From Chrysaora quinquecirrha (Eukaryota > Cnidaria > Scyphozoa > Semaeostomeae > Pelagiidae), in NCBI GenBank assembly GCA_014526335.1, contig JACTAT010000004.1:1177180-1241179 (forward strand): 64,000 bases of DNA, given 5' to 3'. The position numbers and the translations under genes were made by a program. Shown in pieces: positions 1-10,125 of this stretch. Below the pieces are notes generated by a model. It searched no databases. It saw nothing but the letters and a program-made list of their open reading frames with translations, and was not told where the DNA came from. Each line of letters starts with the position of its first letter. The first letter of the stretch is position 1.

Positions 1-515
1 AGAGCTTCTCGGCAATTTTTTTGAGAGTATGCGATATATGAAAGCCTAGTATTTCAGTAAGACGCACTGTACATCACACAATGGGTAGACCAGTGACTCA
101 AACTGTATCCGCAAAAATTACACGTTTTCTTGAAATTGAAAGTTTGGTACCCAGGGTACATAATGGGATTATGCAGTGAACCCACTTTCTTTTTTTCCAA
201 ACTTGCGGTGGGGCTTATTATGCTTATTATTCTGTCATACATACATGTATCGCACTGTAAGTGGTTTTTTGACGATTCGACCCCTATTTGTGAAGTAACG
301 CGAGTTGATAAAAGCCCATACTGAGCCTAGGAGGATGATGTCATCATTATTTCAAACGAGTTTTTCTCAAAACTGGTAGGTTGTATTGAAATACATTCAA
401 AAAACAATTTTACTCAGCGTTTTAAGTAATCAGATTTGAAAAAGTGCAACTTTTTTAAATGACTTAATTAGGCATGATTAGGCGCTAATTAAGGGTACTT
501 CCAGCGAACATTTGC
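1..515. other. Non-coding stretch, no gene recognised
   Basis: No open frame here resembles a known family and no splice-bounded exon is convincing. The only structured item is TTAA at 489-492 followed at once by GGGTACTTCC, which resembles the terminal sequence of the element at 1267-3521 and may be an isolated end of the same transposon family. Confidence 0.4.
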
Positions 516-660
516 TACAGTTTTCAATAAAGACCTTACATTACTGTGCAAGTGAAGATAAACTTATGTAACAGCCATGTTAGAAATCGAAAATGCAGGC
601 AACAGCAAGACAAAGAGGCAAATAATTAACAGAATTCACGAAGAACTGGAAACAACCTTG
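516..660 (+). repeat. Duplicated segment, copy A
   Basis: About 145 bases recur at 1151-1267 continuing at 3527-3580, with only a few differences. Both copies contain an ATG (579 here) opening a short frame that begins MLEIENAGNSKTKRQ. Here the frame closes soon after about 660. The two copies diverge after a shared CTTGGT. It may be a duplicated first exon or part of an older repeat; no protein family was recognised. Confidence 0.6.
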
Positions 661-1150
661 TTCAAAGCTTGGTGAATAACGCGGTTGAGAGAGTATATCT
701 GTACCTTGGCAGAAGTGTAAAAAAAGGCCTGTGATAAGTCACCTTGATAGTTGTGCTGTTTGAAGGTGTAGTCTGTTTGCGGTGCTAACCGGGCTCTAGC
801 GGTTGAAATCATCACATCACATGTTCACGCCACGTTTGGTCGCCATGTTTTTTCTCTACTCAAAATCTGTGGAAACGTGATGATAACAACTCAGATTACT
901 AGTGTCAAATTTCTTATTATATTTTGCGGTACTGTAATATCTATAAACCACGCGTATTATTTTACAAACACTGCAAATGAAAACTTCAGTGTTGTACTGA
1001 CGCGATTTGAGATGCACTACCTTAACTTTACCTTAACTTTTCGGATGTTGTAGTAAAGGAGCCATTGCTCCAACGATACCCCATCTAAGTAGAAAGTTAG
1101 GAAAAGTCTGAAAAGGTTGGAAAAAAGAGTTCGCTGAAAATGACAGCGGA

Positions 1151-1267
1151 ACTACAGTTTTCAATGAAGACCTTACATTACTGTGCAAGTGAAGATAAAC
1201 TCATGTAACAGCCATGTTAGAAATCGAAAATGCAGGCAAGAGCAAGACAAAGAGGCAAATAATTAAC
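1151..1267 (+). repeat. Duplicated segment, copy B, 5' part
   Basis: Near copy of 516-630. It is interrupted at about 1263-1266 (TTAA) by the transposon at 1267-3521 and resumes at 3522. The continuation after the transposon reads on as a charged frame (rich in E and D) for about 60 codons before a stop, which copy A lacks. Confidence 0.6.
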
Positions 1268-3521
1268 GAGGGTACTTCGGAGGTGTCCCAATACCGCATT
1301 ACCGCGCGAAAAATCGCCGAATCCCGAATACCGAACAAAAAGTTGCAAAACACCGCAAAATCCTGAAAACTAAAAATATCAGTATTGCTTATGCGATTAT
1401 GACACAGACCATCAGTGTATAAGAACTTGATCCATCTGAAACGCACTTGTCCCATTTTTCCTGTCACGGCCGGGGTCGAGGTCTCGATTAGTTAACTTAC
1501 TACTGAGATCCTAGCGACTGGCGCTAAAACATCAATTCACCTTCACCTTCATCTTTCGTCATTCCGCAGACACAATTCCTTATTGGCTGTTCAGAGTTAG
1601 AATAAAACTTGGTTCAAACCGAATCATGTTCCCATTGTATCCACCGGCAACGCTTCATAGAGGTAGCCCATGTTGCCAAAAAATGACGCTCATTCTTGCA
1701 TTTTGGAAGTAACTCTTATTCAATTAGCTTGGGGATCGCAAACGTAAACAACACTGCCAAATTCAAGGACTAGTGACATTTTCTTCCTGGCTTTTTTATT
1801 AAAAAGAACAACTTCGATCGATTTGAAAAAGTGAACCAGAAGAACCAAACATCATGTGACTACTCAAAATCAAGACACGTACATTATTTGCAGTGCCCAT
1901 CGGGTGCCGCTCTTAGATACTCCAACATCATGGGAAATATAAAGGAATCCATCATTGAAGCACAAACTGTAAACATCACTGCAAACAGTTTAAAACGTCA
2001 CTCGCTTCAAGGCATTGAACAGTTTTTTAATATCTTTGTTTACGTTGCTGCTGTTTTGACAAACATAGCTACATTGTATGGCCGCGCCAAACGTTAAAGA
2101 GGGGTACTTCCACACAGGTCTTGTCAATTTTGCCTTCGAACAGAAGCATTGAAGTCCGAGAGTCCAAAAAGTATCGCATGCGCGACAAAGCTTTTCCCAC
2201 AATTGCCTGAATAACTTGAAGAAGTTCGGTGAGTATAAAGACGGTGTCTTTACATAATTGATTCAGTGTGTGAGTCGGAAGCTGGCGGGATATCCAAGTG
2301 TAAGCATATGGTCTGGGGGCCGGATAGTCCCTCCCCCTTGGCTGGCCGAAGATTCACGGGAGAATAGCGATTTCTTGTAATGGGAAACACCGTAAGATGC
2401 GGTGCCTCAGCCACACTGTCTCGGCATTGTGGATGCAAGTGGGGAGCATTCATCTCCAGCACCGAGCAATGTTTTTGCTTTTCACGCCATTTTGATTTAC
2501 TACAAATAGACTCAATACATACAAGAAATGCATGACAGCAACTGCAACAACAGTGCCGCAAACAAACAAATTAACAAAATTCCAATTTGTGCAAGAGTTT
2601 AATGCTGCAACAAAGGCACTGCGCGCAGCTCCGCAGCAACAAGTTACACTGATGCTACAGCTGGCGGTAAATGCGCCGACGGCGTACAGGACCCGGACCC
2701 CGGGGGCATGCTCCCGCAGAAAATTTTTCAAATACAACCTCGAGATTGGCCCAGATTGGCTTTTCTTGGCAGTTTTCTTTTGAGAGGAGATTGTACTAGG
2801 GGGCAACTTTATGAAACTAGGTGGGCAATAATAGGGGCTAGGGGGCATTTGCCCCTCTAGCTTCCTAGTTATATGTTAAAAGAGGCCTTGCTGCCTGCAT
2901 ATGCGCAACTTGTGCAGAAAATTGTTAAGTCGTGCAATCAAAATGTAAAATTGCGTTACAACATTGCAAAGTCGTTCAATCAAATGAAAAGTTGTGCAAC
3001 CAAATATAGCGTTGTGCCATTAACACGTGAAATCGCGCAACAAATTGCAAAATCATGCAACCAAAATGTAAATCACGCAGCAAAATTACAAAGTCGTGCA
3101 AGCAAAATGAAAAGTCGTGCAACAAAAATGCTATGTGATGCAGTAAAAACATAGAATCGTGCAGAAAAATATCACAAATTTCTGTCAAAACGTCATGTTT
3201 TTGCCGGTTTGGTGCGCCGAAACAATGGTTGAATTCACAATTCAATATATAAACCAAGATAATATAAGGGATATTATATTATCTTATAAACCTTTGCTAT
3301 CGTCATTTCGACTTCTTTTCATGTAGCTATTGGTCTCTGGTAAATTTAAGTTTCCCTTCAGCTATGGCTTTTAACTGTTTCTTTAAAGGTTCGTAAAATA
3401 CTAAATACCGCACTGTAAAACTTCAATACCGCAACACCGCAAGGATTTTCCGTCAATACCGCAATACCGTGCATATTTTACCCCCGATACCGCAGTACCG
3501 CAAACCCCGAAGTACCCCTCA
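1267..3521. mobile_element. TTAA-flanked DNA transposon with short terminal inverted repeats, non-autonomous
   Basis: The element splits a sequence found uninterrupted at 620-640, so both boundaries are visible. The flanks repeat ATTAAC (1262-1267 and 3521-3526), containing TTAA. The ends match as inverted repeats: GAGGGTACTTCGG on the left and the reverse complement GAGGGGTACTTCGG on the right. ACCGCA-rich subterminal motifs lie in the same orientation at both ends. No transposase-like frame was recognised inside, so it is probably non-autonomous. TTAA targets are typical of piggyBac and Kolobok elements; which one is unresolved. Another end-like motif next to TTAA occurs inside at 2094-2110, suggesting nesting. 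Confidence 0.65.
2915..3170 (+). repeat. Degenerate tandem repeat, about 20 bp period
   Basis: Repeated GTCGTGCAA or TCGTGCAAC followed by CAAAATG-like stretches, about a dozen irregular copies, inside the TIR element. The open frames that cross it on both strands follow from the repeat and are not gene-like. Confidence 0.6.
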
Positions 3522-3854
3522 TTAACAGAATTCACGAAGAACTGGAAGCAACCTGTTCAACGCTTGGTCAAGGTGAATCAGAGGACGAAGAGATAATGAA
3601 AATTTTAGATCAATTGTTGGTGTTTTTCGAGGGCGAGAATTGTGAGAATTCAAGAGCGGCAAGTGCGATGACGAGGATGAGAACAGGAACAAAGCGATAC
3701 AACAAGAGCTTTTGAAAATGCCGTGGTTGCAGGAGAAAAAAGACTTCAGAAGGTTAAGAACGTATCAGGAAGCTTAGCAAATCTCAAAGCATGGCCAATC
3801 CTCCAAACTCTCCAATTGCCGACTCAGTTCTAAGTATAAAGTTGTTGATGCTGC
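3521..3854 (+). other. Continuation of duplicated segment, then non-coding
   Basis: 3522-3580 resumes copy B of the duplicated segment after the transposon. The downstream frame (to about 3713) is rich in acidic residues but matches no family I recognise. Nothing else is seen to 3854. Confidence 0.4.
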
Positions 3855-4218
3855 ACACTTTCTTTTTATAAGAATACTATAAATTTTGTCCAGCCTCAAT
3901 ATTCTTAAGAAATGTCCGTTTTGAGCCTGAATATATTCTTAAAGTATTCTTATTTTTTCAAACCTGATATGGTTTCAGGGGGAACATAGATATCTAGTTA
4001 AAATGGTCGAGCGAAAGAAAAATTCAACAATTATAACAATAAGAATGTTGTTAACCATCATGAAGTTTCGTTTTAACATTGCAAAATAAGCAACTTCTGA
4101 AAAATGAGACACAAATAATGCGAGCTGAGGCTGAGCATATTCTTACAATATTCTTAAAAATTGGATGATTCTGAGCCTCAATATTGTTATAAACAATATT
4201 CTTATAAAAAAAGAGTGT
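3855..4218. mobile_element. MITE-like element, about 364 bp
   Basis: The left end ACACTTTCTTTTTATAAG is mirrored on the right by CTTATAAAAAAAGAGTGT. Subterminal CCTCAATATTCTTA-like motifs repeat in the interior. No open frame of size. No target-site duplication is clear, so the exact ends are uncertain. Confidence 0.45.
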
Positions 4219-4544
4219 AATTCATGCTATTTCGCCTAAACTTGATTTAAAATCATATCTTGAAGGAATAAAAAAATCTCACTTTCATCTCAAGGACTGC
4301 TGAATCTTACTCTCAGCCACTATTGCGAAAATCTGCCACAGAAGCACAACAAGAGCTAACAAAGTTGTACAAGAAACAAAAGAAACAGCACTCAACTTTT
4401 TAATGCGAGCTTTGAAGCTTAGCCGTAATCTCCTAATCCTACTGGGCTTTTTTCTATCTCAAATAGCAGGGGGGATGTTTTCCAGCCCCCTCTAGAAATT
4501 GCTTTCCCGTAAAGCTAGAGCAATGAAACCTGGCCCAGGTATGG
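4219..4544. other. Non-coding stretch
   Basis: No frame, RNA gene or repeat was recognised here. Confidence 0.35.
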
Positions 4545-5280
4545 GTGAATGGGAAGCTTACACCCATCACACAACAGAGCAGTTATAAGAAAAGCTTCAG
4601 GGGGGTTGGATTCCATGTTGGGAAACACATTTTGTTTGCAAGTGAGTTACGATGTGATGATCTTCCACTCGAATCAATCACGAATCAATTCAGCAACCCA
4701 AGCAGCAACATCCTCGGAAAACGCGTCAACAATCAGTAACATCACAAAATGCAGACGTTGGAAATGAGAATTCTGACACTGATTCTAACAATGATGATGA
4801 AATTATTCTTTGCTTCCAACATCAACAACCAAAACGACAGTCACGGTGGCCTTGACCACCAACTCCGTTTTATGCCCCTGGAGCAAATGAACCGTTAGAA
4901 CCAGATGATGAGTCAGAATCACAATACAAGTCGATTTCCAGCAAGATGTTACCCAACCACCAGTAGAAGACGCACCAGTTATGCCTAACGCAGCACCTTC
5001 GTCACCTAAAATGTCATCTTGAACGACTCAAGACCTACCTCCCAATGTTCAATATCACGTCGGTTCATCAGGCATACTTACAGTATCCCTTCGCTAGAAA
5101 AGCCAAGTTCTTTGTCAGTCGTGAACATGTTGCAGGCATCATCATCAATGAAGATGTATCCAAGACCGATATCTCCGATGCCCAATTATACCACCCGTCG
5201 GTTTATCGTCCGATACAACCGAATCAGACTGCACTGCATCAGTATAAAATCTCCCCGCAAGACAAGCGCCGTTAACTCCG
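4545..5280 (+). pseudogene. Decayed coding-like sequence, possibly the tail of a retroelement polyprotein
   Basis: Several short overlapping frames on the + strand (about 4545-4767 and 5019-5348) have low-complexity, polar composition with acidic and proline stretches, and break into one another. Such a tail followed by an LTR-like sequence would fit the 3' end of an old LTR element, but no reverse transcriptase, integrase or protease motif is present. The assignment is weak. Confidence 0.25.
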
Positions 5281-5300
5281 TGTTAATGACCTATTCATAT

Positions 5301-5870
5301 TGTTGTGATACGGGCATCCCTCCCTGTAAAGTTGATACACATGACTAATTGTTTTTGAACATCGAAGTACGTCAATGCCTCTGTTTGATAATACGTATGA
5401 GGAAATCAAGATTTAACTTTGAATTCATAAAGGTTCCTGTTTAGTGCAGAAGAATTTAAATTTTTATGCAAGAAATGACTAAGTTTTCATTTACTACTTT
5501 ATTGCTATTGGTTAATTTCAATGAATGATACGTATTTTTATTTGTTAGTTTTATGCATTTTAATTAGTTTTCCCTTTTATGGTTATGCAGGTGTTACTTT
5601 GTTCACGTGTTTTGTAGGCTTTATAATCCTTGTATTCGTAAAATTTAGTAGGTTTTTTTCTATAGTTTAAGTGTTTTAGTGACCGCGTCACTTGGACTCG
5701 TACGCCGCACGTACTGTTGTTTCAGAGCCGAACTGATCATGTTTAATTAAGTTTTATAAGTTTAAAGTTTTGTTTGGTTAAGTATTAAAGTTTTGCTGAT
5801 TCAAAAACAGATTTGTATCGTTATCAAAGCCTGGATTTCCCTGCCTCCGCCTGCCAGCGCAAGTAAAAGA
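5301..5870 (+). repeat. Possible solo or 3' LTR of an old element
   Basis: It starts TGTTGTGATACGGGC directly after the decayed coding-like region, is AT-rich and non-coding, and has AATTAAG and TTAAAG tracts ending near CCTGCCTCCGCCTGCCAGCG. No partner LTR is in the window, so this rests on position and composition only. Confidence 0.2.
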
Positions 5871-6763
5871 AAGACAAGATAAAAGGGCGTAAGTTTTTCC
5901 TTACATATTTGTTTCATATAATCAAGAACCCATTTGTAAAACCCCCTTGAAGAAAGTGGTTTTACAATATTCACCCAGGACTTATACTGGCATCGACTAT
6001 CGCCAGCATTGTATTGAAACTTATTGAATTATAGTTCTTGTCTAATTTTGTTTCAGAAATTGACTCATATGACCTACGTTTGAACGTCTATAATCTCTCG
6101 TCACCCCGACAAAGAATGTCCTTTATCGAAGAAAAACTGCTGTTTTTGTGAAACGTCATCATTTGATGATACTTGAAACGAAGAAGATTTGACTCGTCAT
6201 TTCTTTACTTCGATTGAACACATGGTTTCAGCAGACGTAGTACTACCGCTTGATGCCATTCTTAGAAGAAAATGATTTGATGCTGTTGACTTGATAATTT
6301 GATGATTGTTACCGAAAATTTAAAAGAACATTGGAACCAAAGATTGAAGACAAACTCTCAAACAATTTATTTCTTTATTTCACAGCTCTCTCGATCTAAG
6401 AGGGAGAGAGTGTAAGACGTACTACCTTAACTTCATAATGATTTCATAATGTTCATTCTACTTAGACGAATTCGGTATCCTTTGCCATCTGTGGACGCCG
6501 AAAAGGGGTCGGGTTGATACAATCTGTAGTCAAGTTGTCATTCCGGCTTCACTTCGTCATGTTTTTTTTCGCTGTTTGCCATGATGATCCCGCTGCCAGA
6601 GCCAGACATTTGGACACTACATAAACTTCTTAAAATGTGAAAATGTTTGAAACAGACATCCGAATTTTTGGGCAGCCATCCTTCGAAAAGTGTGTCTCAT
6701 TATGAATACATGACTACAGCCTACCACCAGCAAACCGAATGCCGAAGGTCTTGTTGAAAGAGT
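5871..6763. other. Non-coding stretch
   Basis: Contains short inverted motifs near 5935-5970 (TTTGTAAAACCCCC and GTGGTTTTACAA). No gene, RNA or repeat family was recognised. Confidence 0.35.
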
Positions 6764-6950
6764 GTGCTAAATTACGTGCAAAACGCACAAACGTGCCAGC
6801 GTTTTTGCGTGCAAAGTGCCATTTTCTTACGTGCCAACGTGCCATATGTGCAAACGTACCAACGAGCCTATGTGCCATATTTTTTACGTGTTAAAGCTTT
6901 GTATTTGCCATCTTACAAAGCATGTCAGCAGGTTGATGGTACGTACTAAG
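6764..6950 (+). repeat. Irregular GTGCCA-rich tandem repeat
   Basis: GTGCCA, GTGCAAA and ACGTGCCAACGTGCC motifs recur about every 10-25 bases. The long frame through it is repeat-driven, rich in C, Y and Q, and unlike a conserved protein. Confidence 0.5.
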
Positions 6951-6964
6951 CGATGGAAAAGGTG

Positions 6965-7140
6965 TTACAAAAGTTTTCGAAAAATCGTTGCACAACGTGT
7001 TCTAAAATTGTTCCAAAAATTGTTCCAAAAATGTTCCAAAAATCGTTCCACAAGTGCTCCAAAAGTGTTCCAAAATTGTCCCAAAAGTGTTCCAAAAATA
7101 ATTCCAAAATTGTTCCAAAAATGTTGCAAAAAACATTTTG
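6965..7140 (+). repeat. TTCCAAAAATG minisatellite, 10-12 bp period
   Basis: About 15 copies of TTCCAAAA followed by 2-5 variable bases. Frames on both strands through this tract consist of the repeat and are not genes. Confidence 0.75.
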
Positions 7141-9136
7141 GCGGGAACCCTTTTAATCCCAAAACCTCTTGGAAGTTTCTTTTTCTAATTTTTTTCTTTT
7201 TCCTTTTTTTCTTTATAAAAATTCCAAAATTTTTTAAAAATTTTGTCCCAAATTTTTAACTTTCCCGGGGTTTTATTTTGAAACTTTCCTTTTTTCCCAC
7301 CCTTTCAGGTTTTTTTTTTTTTTCCAAACCAAAGTTCCTTATTTAAGGGGGCCCCTTTTATTTCTTTTTTTGGGTAAAATTATTTTAAATTTTTAAAATT
7401 ATAAATTAAACAATCCTTTTAAAACTTTTTCTTAGAAAATTGTTTTCCCTTTTAAACATTTGTGTTTTCCACCTGGGTTTCTTTTTTTTTCAAACAAAAA
7501 ATTAAAATTACAAAATTAAAAATTGTACCTTAAAAAATTTAAATTTTTTTTTTTAATTTTCCCCTAGTTTTCCCTTCTTTTATTTTTTTTTAAATTTTGG
7601 TTTGCGCCGCTTTTTATTTTTTAAAATTTTAAAAAAGGGTTTTCTTTATCGAACCGCTGGAAATCAACATTTTCTTTTTTTGGAGTTAAATGGGAATTTA
7701 TTAACGCCTTTTTTTTAAAAATTTCCCAAAATTTTCAAAAAATTAATTAATTTTTTCTTTTTGAAATTAAATTAAAATTTTTTTAATAAAAATAAAAAAA
7801 AACAATTTTTTAATTTGTTTCAAATTCCAACTGCCCCCTTTTGTTTTCAAACTTCCTTTTCCCCGTTTTTTTTTAGGTTTTTCTTTTTTAAATTTTCCCA
7901 AAATTTTTTGGCTTTTTTCGAAAAAAAAATTTTAAAAGAAATTTTTTTAAAAATTTTTTTAAAAAACCCTTGGTTTAAATTTTTAATTTGAGTTTGGAAT
8001 TAAAATTTAGGCAAAATTATTTTTTTAAATTTCAAAGTTTAAAATCCCCAAAATTTTTTTATTTTTCATTTTGAAATTTTTCCCTTGGAAATTTTTTCCC
8101 ATTTTTTCCCTTTGTTTTTTAAAAAAATTTAAAATTTAAAACATCTTTTTAGGAAATTTTTTAAAATTAAAAAGAAAAAAATTTCGGTTTTTCCTCAAAC
8201 ATTTTCATTTCCTTTTTTTTTATTTTTTTTTTTCATTTTCAAATTTATCCAAACCGGTGGGCTTTAAAAATTTTTTAAACCTCGAAAGGGGTTTTTTGGG
8301 AGATTAAATAAAATTTCGGGAAACCCCCTTTTAAAAGCAATTAAAGGAAGCTTTTTTTTAAGTTTTAAATATTTCCCTAAGTTTAAAAACCCAAAAGGCC
8401 CAAACCTTTTAAAAGGGGCAAAAATTATTCCTTAAAATTTTTTTAAATTTTTTTAAATTTGGCCCCAACCTTTTTTTTCCCCAATTGATTTTTCAAACCC
8501 TTTAAAAATTTTGGGGGTTAAAAACCCAAAATTTTAAAAAAAAAAATTGGGGGGTCCCGGGTTTTTTGGGGGAAAGGGGCCCAAATTTTTCGTTTTAAAC
8601 CCTAATTTTTCCCAAAATTTTGTTGAAAAGCCAAATTAAAAAAAATTATGGGTAACCCCATTTGGGAAACCAAAATCCCGGGTGGAAACCTGGGCTGAAA
8701 TCTTTGGGTTAAAATCCCTTTAATTTGTTTACTGGGCTTTCCCGTGTTGGGAAAAATTTATGCAAAATTTCATCAAAAAGAATTTTTAAAGTTGGAACAC
8801 TAAATTTTGGTATTAAAGGATTAAAAAAGAATTTTTTTAAAAATGGCCCCAAAAAAAGGGATTTAAAAGGGAATTGGGAAAAAGGTTTAAAGAAAAGAAA
8901 AATGGAAAAAACCCAAAAATTCCAAAAATAAAAACCCAAACCCCATATTGTTTTGTTTCCCTAAAACCCCTTTTTCCGCCCTTCCCAAATTTTTAAATTT
9001 TCCCTTCCCAAAGGTGGATTCAAACAAGTTGGCCCATTACCCTTTGGGGCAATTAAACAAAAATTTAAATTTTTTGGGGAAATCAAAATTTAAAAAAAAA
9101 AATAAAATTTTGGGGGGATTTTTCCCCTTAATTTAG
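7141..9136. other. Two-kilobase homopolymer-run tract, suspect consensus
   Basis: Almost the whole interval is a succession of A, T, C and G runs of 2-9 bases, with very few alternating dinucleotides and no repeat unit. Neighbouring DNA on both sides is normal. This is not a usual satellite or low-complexity pattern and looks like a poor-quality consensus. The short frames inside are not supported as genes. Confidence 0.55.
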
Positions 9137-9975
9137 ACACAGAGGGGAGGGGGCCTTTGAACCCTTCAGTACTGAAGTGTCAAAAAAGCCAAGCATGAAT
9201 AGGGTTAATGATAAATCCATGGGTCACTAGAAAAACATGCAAAAATCTGTTTTCCAAAGAAGAGCAGTACCGCCATTAAACCTAAATCGCAATGTGGAGT
9301 GACAACGTTATTAACTTCTAATTAGTAAAGGAGCTGTTTTAAACCCCTTGCACACGAGAGTGGATCCATTTCGGCCCCTTTCTAAATAGGTACGGATAGG
9401 TCTCTCGTGAATATGAGAACACACCTACTTGATCTCGCCTGGATGGATCCGATCCAGAATGAATACGGAAAGGGAAAGAGCCTTATTTTTCTAATGAACA
9501 TCCAAATAAATATTTTCCAAAGGCCTTCATATTTAGGCTTCAATCCTGGGCATCTTCGAACTTTATACTTTTCAACTACTTCATCATGCAAACTACTAGA
9601 GTATTGTGTTATATTGAGGAAATTTGATACAACTTCAAAATAAATTATCGTATTATTTTGCTCTTGAGCACAGATAAAAATATCGGGGCAAGCAATGAAT
9701 CGCTGTTTTGACCAAGTACTGTTATTGTATTTTCGTTTTTGTTCAGCGTTAGTTGAGTTATGTTATGACACTTTCCATTCTCGAAACTTCCCAACCCGGG
9801 TAATATATGTCCAGTACCGTGGAAAGTGTTCCGTACAGTGGAGTGTGTTCAGTATCAATCTTGTTGTTGTCATGAGATGAGAGATGTTAAGTTAAATGAA
9901 CAAACAAGAGTCCCTAGATAAAGAGAGGTGATCACCTGCGTGAATTATTAATGTTTTTTCTTTTTTGAAATTTAG
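9137..9975. other. Region upstream of the PH-SH3 gene, first exon not identified
   Basis: This stretch should hold the promoter and perhaps the first exon of the adaptor gene. An ATG at 9896 opens a short frame ending in a possible GT donor at about 9928, but its phase does not join the exon at 9976. No TATA box or other clear signal was seen. Confidence 0.35.
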
Positions 9976-10125
9976 AAAAAGAGCAAATTCTAGAAGAGAA
10001 ACAAGATTTGCAGAGCAATTCTGAAGAAAATTACGAAATATCCGAACCCAACAGAGAAGAACGAAGTAGCACTGATATAAAAGAGGAAGATAATGACCAA
10101 GAAGTGTATGAGAATGCTGATTTAG
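9976..10125 (+). CDS. PH-SH3 gene, first recognised coding exon
   Basis: Follows TTTAG and ends before GTGAG. It encodes an acidic, Glu- and Asn-rich stretch with tyrosine motifs NYEIS and VYENA. It enters with two bases completing a codon and leaves with one. There is no in-frame ATG, so an upstream exon must supply the start. Confidence 0.75.

Noticed and set aside
2450..2848. 132-codon minus-strand frame inside the TIR element
   Set aside because: No transposase or other motif; overlapped by frames on the other strand; composition Cys/Ala/Val without conserved pattern.
6816..7259. 147-codon + frame
   Set aside because: Runs through the GTGCCA and TTCCAAAA repeats and into the homopolymer tract; Lys/Phe-rich by composition.
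9896..9928. ATG frame ending in a GT donor as first exon of the PH-SH3 gene
   Set aside because: Its phase does not match the exon at 9976 and the intron would be under 50 bases.
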